Source: an uncultured Spirochaetia bacterium
GTDB lineage: Bacteria; Spirochaetota; Spirochaetia; SZUA-6; Bin103
Length of the DNA stretch: 64,000 bases
Reading direction: 5' to 3'
NCBI GenBank assembly: GCA_958296075.1
Contig: CATQHW010000002.1
Coordinates: 1,488,001-1,552,000 of the forward strand
This document shows positions 35,821-42,540 of this stretch, piece by piece. Below the pieces are notes generated by a model, which saw nothing but the letters and a program-made list of their open reading frames with translations, was not told where the DNA came from and made no database searches. The translations under genes and the position numbers were made by a program. The stretch's first letter is position 1. Each line of letters begins with the position of its first letter.

Positions 35821-36948
35821 TCAGATGCTGACCGGCTTGCCGCAAGCCGCCGACTCGTACCCGGCCATCAGCACCTCGACGTGGTGCAGCGCGTCGAGAG
35901 CGGTCACCTCCGGCCGCCTGCCCGAGTCGAGACAGTCGAGGAACGCGGCGATGTCGGAACGCTCCTCGCGGTGCAGCGTGACTTGGTGGTCCTTGGCCGG
36001 CGGCTGCGTCTCCCGCGCCGTCGACGCCCACATCTGCATCGGGTCATGGGGATGCACGGGCGCGGCGGTGACCACCGGCTCGGTGTTGTAGATCTCGATG
36101 CGCGGGTGCGACCCCGCGAAGGTGGCCGGCCCCTCGGAGCCCACGAGCGTCACGCGCCGCTCGCCAACCTGCGGGTGGCACGGCATGCCGATGCGGCCGC
36201 AGCAGGCGGTAGCGACCGTGCCGTCGTCGAGCGTCAGCAGCAGCGCGCCATAGTCCTCGATCCCCAGCTCGGCATGCTCGGCGAAGAAGTAGTTGCCGGT
36301 GACCCCATACACGGAGACGACGCGGCGTCCGGTCAACCAGTGGATGAGCGCCACCGGGTAGACGCCCATGTCGAACAGCTCGCGCTTCGCGGCGACGTGG
36401 GTAAAGGTGCCGTCCGAGCCGTGCTCGCTGCGGACGGTGCCGGCCGGCACGGTGCCCGGCCGGCCCTTGGCCATCAGCATGTCGGAGTGCACCGCGCCGA
36501 TGCGGCCGAGCACGCCCGAGCGTACGGCGGCCTTGGCCTCCTGCGCCCAGGGGGCGTGCACGGTGGTGAGCATCTGCGTTACCACGCCGGCGTCATCGGC
36601 GGCATCGGCGATGGCGCGGGCATCCGCCACGGTGCCGGCCAGCGGTTTGTCCAGGTACAGGTGCTTGCCGCGCGCCAACACCGCCTGCGCCACCCGCGCG
36701 CGCCGTTCGACGTCGACGCAGCTCACGACGACATCCACGCCGGGAAGCGCCAGTGCCTCCGGCAGGGAACGGTACGGCACCCCGAGCTCGGCGGCGAGCA
36801 GCCGATTCAACGCGTCGCGGTAGGGGGAAACGTCGTGCTCGTCGGCGACGGCTACCAGCTCGCAGCGCGGGTCGGCGGCGAACTCGCGCGCGTAGCTCTC
36901 CAGGTGAGTCCGGTTGCCGCCCAGCGCCACCACGCGGTGCCTGGCCAT
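35821..36948 (-). CDS. Gfo/Idh/MocA family oxidoreductase
   Basis: The 375-residue protein begins MARHRVVALGGNRTHL (Rossmann strand; GG-N rather than the usual G-G-G/A motif), followed by the nucleotide-binding fold, VVSCVDVERRARVA and the Lys-Pro motif HLYLDKPLAGT typical of this NAD(P)-dependent sugar/inositol dehydrogenase family. The C-terminal beta domain follows. Its ATG overlaps the stop of the smaller upstream gene by 3-4 bases. Substrate unknown. Confidence 0.85.
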   Translation of the reverse strand: MARHRVVALGGNRTHLESYAREFAADPRCELVAVADEHDVSPYRDALNRLLAAELGVPYRSLPEALALPGVDVVVSCVDVERRARVAQAVLARGKHLYLDKPLAGTVADARAIADAADDAGVVTQMLTTVHAPWAQEAKAAVRSGVLGRIGAVHSDMLMAKGRPGTVPAGTVRSEHGSDGTFTHVAAKRELFDMGVYPVALIHWLTGRRVVSVYGVTGNYFFAEHAELGIEDYGALLLTLDDGTVATACCGRIGMPCHPQVGERRVTLVGSEGPATFAGSHPRIEIYNTEPVVTAAPVHPHDPMQMWASTARETQPPAKDHQVTLHREERSDIAAFLDCLDSGRRPEVTALDALHHVEVLMAGYESAACGKPVSI

Positions 36949-37403
36949 CACCGCGCCTGCTGAGGCTGAGGTACGGCAGACGGCTCGATGCGGTGGTAGA
37001 TGCACCCATGCGATCCCATCAGCACCAGATTGCCGGCGGTGGCGCCGCGTCCCGAGCTGATCGCCAGCAGCGCGCTCTGCCCGCCCGGCCAGCGCAGCAG
37101 CGACGCGACGGGACGGTTCGCCTCCCCCACCCCGGAATCCTCCGCCGTGTACTCGCTGCCGGCGTCTCCCCCGAACCATGCGGCAGCACAGCGCCGCGCG
37201 GCGGCGGCGGTCTGCGCCCGCGCGTCGACGGCGTCTGCAGGGTCGGCGGCACGTACGTGCACGGTCAATCGCAGCGCCTTCGGCGTACCGATCCGGCCGG
37301 CGTCCACCGCCGCCGCCACCGTGCGCGCCAAACCGTCCCAGTAACCCGCGGGTAGATCGAGTGCCGTGCCCATCCGTTGCGCCTGCTCTTCGCATGCGAT
37401 CAT
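36948..37403 (-). CDS. Small protein resembling the C-terminal domain of Gfo/Idh enzymes
   Basis: The 151-residue product has no Rossmann nucleotide-binding part. Its pattern (RIGTPKALRLTVHVRA..., VASLLRWPGGQSALLAISSG, NLVLMGSHGCIYHRIEP) is like the beta-sheet C-terminal domain of Gfo/Idh proteins, so it could be a partner subunit for the full-length enzyme it overlaps, or an old split remnant. ATG 37403 or 37373 may be the start. Its 5' portion (37078-37370) reappears as a frameshifted copy at 39968-40259 and a 48-base relic at 42365-42412. Confidence 0.55.
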   Translation of the reverse strand: MIACEEQAQRMGTALDLPAGYWDGLARTVAAAVDAGRIGTPKALRLTVHVRAADPADAVDARAQTAAAARRCAAAWFGGDAGSEYTAEDSGVGEANRPVASLLRWPGGQSALLAISSGRGATAGNLVLMGSHGCIYHRIEPSAVPQPQQAR

Positions 37404-37498
37404 AGCAGGCGCGGGCCGGGCACGGGGACTCGGGACGGGTCCGGCGCGGAACGTGCGGCCGGGTGTTTCGTCCGCGCGTCCCGAGATACGCTTGAGGG

Positions 37499-38332
37499 AT
37501 GGAAGCCAAGCACGCGCTGACGCAGGACCAGATCGACTATTTCGGCGCGTTCGGATTTCTCCGGCTGCGACGGCTGTTCGACGACGCGACGATGGGGCCC
37601 GTCATCGACGCCGCCGGCGCCCTCTGGACGCAGGACTTCGGCGGCGAACCGGATCCCGCCGCGCCGCTGATGCAGGACCGCTTCGTGGAGCGCAGCCCCA
37701 CCCTGCTGTCCCTGATCGACGACGCTCGCCTGTACGACAAACTGGAACAGCTCCTCGGTGAGCGCTTCATCTTCTGCGGCTCGGAGGGCAACCACGGGGT
37801 CGCCGGATCACCCACGGCCCACCATTGGCACGCCGACCGGCCAGGAACAGCCGAGTTGGGATACCTGAGAATCAAGGTGATGCTGTATCTGACGCCCATG
37901 ACGGAGGACAACGGCGCACTGCGGGTCATCCCCGGGTCGCACCGAGCGCCGTTTCACCAAGCGCTGCTTCCCTTCAACCAACGCCACGTGGAAGAGGCCC
38001 CCCGCTTCTTCGGTGAGCACGGCTCGACGATCCCCGCGCACGTCATCGAGACCCATCCGGGCGACGCGGTGCTCTTTTCTCAGACGCTGTTTCATTCCGT
38101 ATACTTCAAGATACATCCGGCCCGCCGTTACCTCGCGCTCAAGTACGCGAGCTGGCCGAGGAATTACGCCCAGTTCGCGACGCTGCAGCGCTGGCCATCC
38201 GGAGCCTTGGACCCCGCGCCACAGCTTCGCGCGTGCGACCGGCCCCGAGTGCGATCGATGGTCCTGCCCATCCTCTCCGCCCGGCAGGCGGTCGCCGACT
38301 GGCCGGCCGACGTACCCTGGGAGACCACGTAG
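37499..38332 (+). CDS. Phytanoyl-CoA dioxygenase (PhyH) family protein, first of three
   Basis: The 277-residue protein belongs to the Fe(II)/2-oxoglutarate-dependent dioxygenases. The iron ligands are visible as HWHADRPG (H-x-D) near residues 108-115 and the distal His in TLFHSVY near 200; the 2-oxoglutarate-binding Arg is in ARRYLALKY. LYLTPMTEDNGALRVIPGSH is a family core motif. The substrate is unknown. Two decayed relics of the same gene lie at 40260-40373 and 42413-42436. Confidence 0.88.
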   Translation: MEAKHALTQDQIDYFGAFGFLRLRRLFDDATMGPVIDAAGALWTQDFGGEPDPAAPLMQDRFVERSPTLLSLIDDARLYDKLEQLLGERFIFCGSEGNHGVAGSPTAHHWHADRPGTAELGYLRIKVMLYLTPMTEDNGALRVIPGSHRAPFHQALLPFNQRHVEEAPRFFGEHGSTIPAHVIETHPGDAVLFSQTLFHSVYFKIHPARRYLALKYASWPRNYAQFATLQRWPSGALDPAPQLRACDRPRVRSMVLPILSARQAVADWPADVPWETT

Positions 38333-38443
38333 AGGGACACGGTGCTCACAGGTAGTCAAACGACTGGCATGATGTATTCTTAAGAATACGCAGGGAGAGA
38401 GTTCTATTGTGACTCTTTTCAGACCTCATGACAAGTGAGCGTG
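38314..38443. repeat. Palindrome-containing AT-rich element, copy 1
   Basis: This spacer between the 3' end of phyH and the position of the MFS gene is present in three copies. It holds the perfect 16-base palindrome GTATTCTTAAGAATAC at 38374-38389, in DNA much richer in A+T than the surroundings. It may act as a bidirectional terminator between convergent genes, although the T-runs are not placed classically. Confidence 0.7.
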
Positions 38444-38700
38444 CTCGGATGCGGTCTTTACCTCGAACTGCTTGTTCCCTGTACGGGGGGTCGAGGACGA
38501 CGCAATCGATCGCTCCGTCCCGGTAGGGGAGAGTGCGGCAGTCGACGCCATCCAGGAGATCGGTAGCGCGAAGATCGTAGTCCCCCGGCTCGACGTGACG
38601 CCAGAACACGCCCTTGCCGAACGTCACGTCGGCGACGACGCTGCCCGCTTCACGTACAGGTCCAGGATACGCGGGAACACGCCGCTCGGCGGCGCTTCAA
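38444..38700 (-). pseudogene. Deleted remnant of the methylase-endonuclease locus
   Basis: Bases 38444-38480 match the endonuclease gene at 40842-40878. The sequence then jumps to the middle of the methylase gene (41486 onward), including codons for DVTFGKGVFW and LDPPY. A second jump at GAACAC (38675-38680) removes exactly the segment between two GAACAC repeats (41681-41686 and 41830-41835), which includes the methylase start. No functional enzyme can be made. One base is also missing near 38645 relative to the intact copy. Confidence 0.85.
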
Positions 38701-38822
38701 CGGCCGCCCTGACAGGTGCAGGGGGTGGCCGTCGGATCATTTACCGGGCGGGGCGCTGGCAACACGCAATGCCCGTCGACGAAACAGAATTCGTCACCGC
38801 GCGCGCCGGGCGGCCGCGCGCT

Positions 38823-39695
38823 TCATTCCTGTTCCGGGTCGATGCCCGACCGGCGCAGCAACGCCGCCAGCCGTTCGGCGCGCCCGCGCTCCCGCTCGGC
38901 ATCTTCCTTGCCGGTCGGGATCAACACGCCGTGCTCGTCCGTCCAGCGCAACCACGTGCTGCGGACGCCCTCGAACACGCCATCCCACAGCATCATACCC
39001 AACCCCAACTCCGGGAACCGAGGCGGCCCTTGGCGTTCGTATCTCCCGTCGCTCAACCGGTAGATGCGCAGGTCTTCGCGCATCACCTCATGCAGCGGAT
39101 CGTAGATCACGTAGTAGGCGACGCCCATCCGGGCGTATCTCAGCCGCTTCCTCCCGACCTCGCTGCCCTTCCGGTTCGACACGATCTCCACCACCAGGTC
39201 CGGCACCTTGCCGAACTCCCACACGAAGTAGGAGCGGTGAGCCTTGTCCCACCAGTTCTCGGCAACCTGCACGTCCAGGCTCAGGAACACGTCCGGCACG
39301 ATCGCCGGATTGCGCGGCTCGGGGAACACGCCCACGTTCGCAGCGGCCAGAAACGAGCGCCCGGCGCCCGGACCGGCCCATGAACTGTACAACGGCTCGG
39401 TGAGCAGGCGCTGCTGCTTCTCGGAGGGCATGTTGTCCACCGGCTCATCGTCCTCGGTCACCAGGGTTGCGAGGTCGACGCCGAGCGCCGGCAGCGCTGG
39501 CGCCGGGGCACCCCTCGCGGCGCGGACCGGAGCGGCATACGTCCCGCTCGCCGCCGGCCGCGCGAGCATATGCGGCGGAGTCCGGTCGGGACCCGGGAAC
39601 TCGCCCGGCACCACCTCCGGCGCCGGTCCCGCGCCCGGTTCAGCGGCGTGCGGGTCAGGCCTGGAATGACCGGCCGGGAATGTTGGCGCGTCCAT
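38823..39695 (-). CDS. Uma2 family (DUF820) PD-(D/E)XK nuclease-like protein
   Basis: The 290-residue protein has an N-terminal Pro/Ala-rich region (about residues 1-85) and a Uma2 domain: PAIVPDVFLSLD, KVPDLVVEIVSNRKGSE, KRLRYARMGVAYYVIYDP. These carry the Asp, Glu and Lys expected of the restriction-endonuclease-like fold. Uma2 genes are abundant in cyanobacteria and some environmental genomes, and their function is unsettled. A charged C-terminal helix (EDAERERGRAERLAALLRRS) follows. The start overlaps a small ORF by 41 bases. A shortened copy exists at 41975-42271. Confidence 0.82.
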   Translation of the reverse strand: MDAPTFPAGHSRPDPHAAEPGAGPAPEVVPGEFPGPDRTPPHMLARPAASGTYAAPVRAARGAPAPALPALGVDLATLVTEDDEPVDNMPSEKQQRLLTEPLYSSWAGPGAGRSFLAAANVGVFPEPRNPAIVPDVFLSLDVQVAENWWDKAHRSYFVWEFGKVPDLVVEIVSNRKGSEVGRKRLRYARMGVAYYVIYDPLHEVMREDLRIYRLSDGRYERQGPPRFPELGLGMMLWDGVFEGVRSTWLRWTDEHGVLIPTGKEDAERERGRAERLAALLRRSGIDPEQE

Positions 39696-39852
39696 ATGGC
39701 GTGAGCACTGCCCGCGGGAGCCGATTTCGGTCCGGAGTCATCCCATAGTCCTGCGGGTTGTCGTAGCCGGCGGAGCTTTCGAGTTCGGCGTCGGAGAACG
39801 ACCGGTCGACCGGCCTGCCCTGGAAGTCGGTCCCTACCGTATGGTCAGTCAT
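39655..39852 (-). CDS. Small protein encoded upstream of and overlapping uma2
   Basis: This 65-residue ORF begins MTDHTVGTDFQGRPVDRSFS with GGAG 8 bases upstream of the ATG. Its 3' 41 bases overlap the uma2 start in another frame, implying translational coupling. I recognise no family. The same N-terminal 24 codons and upstream region recur at 42271, where they are fused in frame to a uma2 3' fragment, which supports that it is translated. Confidence 0.5.
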   Translation of the reverse strand: MTDHTVGTDFQGRPVDRSFSDAELESSAGYDNPQDYGMTPDRNRLPRAVLTPYGRANIPGRSFQA

Positions 39853-39967
39853 CCTGCTTTCTCCACAGATTATCCATCGCCGCCGCGATCGGCAAGTCAA
39901 GCTCAAGCGGTCGATGTGTCCTCGACTGCCGCCGTAAGCGCGGCGCAGGCGAGCAACAGTGCCGTGA

Positions 39968-40259
39968 TGCCCGCCCGGCCAGCGCAGCAGCGACGCGGCG
40001 GGACGGTTCGCCTCCCCCACCCCGGAATCCTCCGCCGTGTACGCGCTGCCGGCGTCTCCCCGAACCATGCGGCAGCACAGCGCCGCCCGGCGGCGGCGGT
40101 CTGCGCCCGCGTGTCGACGGCGTCTGCGGGGTCGGCGGCACGTACGTGCACGGTCAATCGCAGCGCCTTCGGCGTACCGATCCGGCCGGCGTCCACCGCC
40201 GCCACCACCGTGCGCGCCAAACCGTCCCAGTAACCCGCAGGTAGATCGAGTGCCGTGCC
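39968..40259 (-). pseudogene. Frameshifted copy of the small Gfo/Idh-like gene
   Basis: It matches 37078-37370 at high identity but has lost one C near 40060 (CTCCCCCGAACC became CTCCCCGAACC) and its 3' third. At 40260 it is joined directly to an internal phyH fragment. It is not functional. Confidence 0.85.
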
Positions 40260-40373
40260 TATCTGACGCCCATGACGGAGGACAACGGCGCACTGCGGTC
40301 ATCCCCGAGTGCGATCGAGGTCCTGCCCATCCTCTCCGCCCGGCAGGCGGTCGCCGACTGACCGGCCGACGTA
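40260..40373 (+). pseudogene. phyH remnant with internal deletion
   Basis: Two phyH pieces (matching about 37887-37934 and 38248-38313) are joined at CCCCG, a 5-base repeat found at 37930-37934 and 38243-38247 of the intact gene. Iron-ligand codons are lost, so no enzyme is made. Confidence 0.85.
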
Positions 40374-40498
40374 ACCCTGGGAGACCACGTAGAGGGTGCT
40401 CACAGGTAGTCAAACGACTGGCATAATGTATTCTTAAGAAGACGCAGGGAGAGAGTGCTACTGTGACTTTTTTCATACCTAATGACAGGCGAGCGTGC
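40374..40498. repeat. Palindrome-containing AT-rich element, copy 2
   Basis: This corresponds to 38314-38443, with the palindrome at 40428-40443 carrying one mismatch (T to G). A run of six T follows near 40468. Confidence 0.7.
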
Positions 40499-40581
40499 CT
40501 TCGCGTCATCGACAGTAGCGCCGCCGACAACGCGCTCAGGATGACCGCCAATACCAGATACACCACAGGGAAACGACCCGC
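40480..40581 (-). pseudogene. MFS transporter 3'-end remnant
   Basis: Bases 40480-40564 match the 3' end of the MFS gene at about 42525-42609. They are followed by a 17-base piece matching 42949-42965, with the intervening sequence deleted. The endonuclease stop codon lies exactly at this junction. Confidence 0.8.
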
Positions 40582-41081
40582 TAAACATCGCCCAACACTT
40601 CATCTTCGGTCCAGGTGGGTAGCTCCTCGATAGCTTTCATGTCGTCCGTGCGTTTCGTCAGCTTGAACGTGACGCTCTGTCCTTCTGCCATGCGCACCAA
40701 TCTGCCGGCTCGTCCCTCGGCGACCATGCCTTTGCGCCAGCCGTTGAACACGATATGCGCCGGCGAAACCCCGAGGCACAACAGGTAGTCGTATTGCCGG
40801 TCGAGCCGTATGTGGTTGAACTGATATGACCCGCCAACGTCCTCGGATGCGGTCTTTACCTCGAACTGCTTGTTCCCTATCGTCAGATCCGTAGGCGTAG
40901 TGCGGGACCCGCGGTGCGCCTGAATGCCGTGGAGCGCCAGGTACCGGCGGATGAAATCTTCTCCGATCTCGCCTCGATTGGTGTTCGCTACCAGCCGAAA
41001 CCCCGCCAGCGGGGCATCCGTCCACTTCGATTTGGGCGAATGGTCGCGGATGACTTCTACGAGCAGATCGACGGCGCTCAT
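40581..41081 (-). CDS. Restriction-endonuclease-like protein (PD-(D/E)XK), partner of the DPPY methylase
   Basis: The 166-residue protein has RGEIGEDFIRRYLALHGIQA followed by TDLTIGNKQFEVKTA, which gives the PD-(D/E)XK pattern with Asp65, Glu74 and Lys76. It also has QYDYLLCLGVSP, typical of the restriction-type nuclease core. Its ATG overlaps the methylase stop by 4 bases (ATGA). Its stop codon is formed at the breakpoint of the tandem copy, so the native C-terminus may have been altered. The remnant at 38444-38480 matches it. Nuclease activity is inference. Confidence 0.7.
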   Translation of the reverse strand: MSAVDLLVEVIRDHSPKSKWTDAPLAGFRLVANTNRGEIGEDFIRRYLALHGIQAHRGSRTTPTDLTIGNKQFEVKTASEDVGGSYQFNHIRLDRQYDYLLCLGVSPAHIVFNGWRKGMVAEGRAGRLVRMAEGQSVTFKLTKRTDDMKAIEELPTWTEDEVLGDV

Positions 41082-41782
41082 GCAGGCGGTTCCCACAGCG
41101 TGCCGGTTTTGCCGCGTTTCCAGAAGACGAGGAAATAGGAGTGGTTCTTTCTGGCATGTACCTGGCGGACCGTCCGGCTGACACCGGGGCGATTGTTCCT
41201 CACGACGACGAACAGGTCTTCGGCGACGAAGCCCAACCGCTCGTAGTCGCGCATGATTTCGACGTGCGTGAAGCGCTGCCGATTGGAGCAGATCTCGTCC
41301 TGGCACTTGACGATGAAGACGCCGCGTTCGCGCAGTACGCGGTGCGCCTCCCGGCCGGCGTCCCGATACAGGTCGAGAACCGCCTCGTGATATTTGCTCG
41401 CAGTCTGGTTGCCCGACTCGTTGTTGCGGTAGTGCTCCTCGAACGGCCGGTGAGTCGAATGCGCCGTTCCGCCCGGCGAGTGCATGTACGGGGGGTCGAG
41501 GACGACGCAATCGATCGCTCCGTCCCGGTAGGGGAGAGTGCGGCAGTCGACGCCATCCAGGAGATCGGTAGCGCGAAGATCGTAGTCCCCCGGCTCGACG
41601 TGACGCCAGAACACGCCCTTGCCGAACGTCACGTCGGCGACGACGCTGCCCCGCTTCACGTACAGGTCCAGGATACGCGGGAACACATTCTCGTTCCCGT
41701 CCGCGTAGGCGCTCAGCACCAGATCGTTCGTGGCGGCGCCGTTGCACACTACGCGCTTCCCGTCCCGGAACAGCGGGAGCAT
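41078..41782 (-). CDS. DNA methyltransferase with DPPY motif
   Basis: The 234-residue protein has a SAM-binding segment VADVTFGKGVFWRHV, followed by the catalytic motif VVLDPPYMHS of amino-methyltransferases (N6-adenine or N4-cytosine) and a C-terminal RKNHSYFLVFWK block. The overlap with the endonuclease-like gene suggests a compact restriction-modification pair with the methylase translated first. ATG 41782 is preferred since AAAGGA lies 9 bases upstream (41797-41792); ATG 41809 is also in frame. Recognition sequence unknown. Confidence 0.8.
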   Translation of the reverse strand: MLPLFRDGKRVVCNGAATNDLVLSAYADGNENVFPRILDLYVKRGSVVADVTFGKGVFWRHVEPGDYDLRATDLLDGVDCRTLPYRDGAIDCVVLDPPYMHSPGGTAHSTHRPFEEHYRNNESGNQTASKYHEAVLDLYRDAGREAHRVLRERGVFIVKCQDEICSNRQRFTHVEIMRDYERLGFVAEDLFVVVRNNRPGVSRTVRQVHARKNHSYFLVFWKRGKTGTLWEPPA

Positions 41783-41822
41783 GATTTGGGTTCCTTTGCC
41801 GGTGACCATCAGACCGTACCCT

Positions 41823-41854
41823 ATACTACGAACACGCGCTCGGCGGCGCTTCAA
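41823..41854 (-). promoter_or_regulatory. Possible methylase promoter
   Basis: On the minus strand, TAGTAT (41828-41823) would place the start of transcription about 34 bases before ATG 41782. TTGAAG (41854-41849) is a possible -35, but the 20-base spacer is long. This segment is deleted in the copy 1 remnant. Confidence 0.3.
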
Positions 41855-41974
41855 CGGCCGCCCTGACAGGTGCAGGGGGGTGGCCGTCGGATCATCCGGG
41901 CGGCGCTGGCACAACACGCAATGCCCGTCGACGAACAGAAATTCGTCACGGCGCGCGCCGGGCGGCCGCGCGCT

Positions 41975-42271
41975 TCACTCCTGTTCCGGGTCGATGCCCG
42001 ACCGGCGCAGCAACGCCGCCAGCCGTTCGGCGCGGCGCCGCTCCCGCTCGGCATCTTCCTTGCCGGTCGGGATCAACACACCGTGCTCGTCCGTCCAGCG
42101 CAACCACGAGCTGCGGACGCCCTCGAACACGCCATCCCACAGCATCATACCCAACCCCAACTCCGGGAACCGAGGCGGCCCCTGGCGTTCGTATCTTTCG
42201 AGTTCGGCGTCGGAGAACGACCGGTCGACCGGCCTGCCCTGGAAGTCGGTCCCTACCGTATGGTCAGTCAT
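41975..42271 (-). pseudogene. Chimeric ORF: small-ORF N-terminus fused in frame to a uma2 3' fragment
   Basis: A deletion joined codon 24 of the small ORF (RSFSDAELE) to the uma2 region coding RYERQGPPRFPE. The product is 98 residues and keeps the start, ribosome binding site and upstream region of the small ORF. The Uma2 nuclease core is missing, so nuclease function is lost; only the charged C-terminal helix remains. It could still be expressed. Confidence 0.75.
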
Positions 42272-42364
42272 CCTGCTTTCTCCACAGATTATCCATCGCC
42301 GCCGCGATCGGCAAGTCAAGCTCAAGCGGTCGATGTGTCCTCGACTGCCGCCGTAAGCGCGGCG

Positions 42365-42523
42365 CGCCTCCCCCACCCCGGAATTCTTCGCCGTGTGCGC
42401 GCTGCCGGCGTCGACGGACCCTGGGAGACCACGTAAGGGACAGGTACTCTCCGGTTAGTCAACGATTGGCATAATGTATTCTTAAGAATACTTAAGGGAA
42501 GATATTGTTATTTTTTTCATACT
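42365..42523. repeat. Tandem unit, copy 3 (relics next to the intact MFS gene)
   Basis: A 48-base relic of the Gfo/Idh-like gene (42365-42412) is joined to the last bases of phyH (GACCCTGGGAGACCACGTAA) and then to the palindrome element. The copy continues rightward into the intact MFS gene. The left part has therefore lost almost all of two genes. Confidence 0.75.
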
Positions 42524-42540
42524 TCATGATAAGCGAGCGT
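42418..42540. repeat. Palindrome-containing AT-rich element, copy 3
   Basis: The perfect palindrome GTATTCTTAAGAATAC lies at 42476-42491, extended by a second CTTAAG. It is followed by an AT-rich stretch with seven T (42511-42517) that reads into the MFS stop codon on the other strand. Its position between convergent 3' ends fits a terminator region. Confidence 0.7.

Larger units (their letters stand above)
37078..39967. repeat. Tandem unit, copy 1 (keeps phyH and uma2)
   Basis: This is the first of three consecutive copies of a multigene segment. It begins inside the small Gfo/Idh-like gene and continues through phyH and the palindrome element (38314-38443). Only about 8 bases of the MFS 3' end remain before a deletion into the endonuclease gene. 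Next are a deleted methylase-endonuclease remnant, an intact uma2 and its small upstream ORF. The copy ends at the junction with the next copy (near 39945-39967). Confidence 0.75.
39968..42364. repeat. Tandem unit, copy 2 (keeps the methylase-endonuclease pair)
   Basis: This second copy contains relics of the Gfo/Idh-like gene, phyH, the palindrome element and the MFS 3' end. The methylase-endonuclease pair is intact, uma2 is shortened, and the small-ORF upstream region is nearly identical to that of copy 1 (42272-42363 versus 39853-39945). Confidence 0.75.

Noticed and set aside
38314..42540. The palindrome element as the inverted terminal repeat of an insertion sequence
   Set aside because: No transposase ORF, target-site duplication or paired inverted ends were found. 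The element repeats as part of a larger tandem unit.
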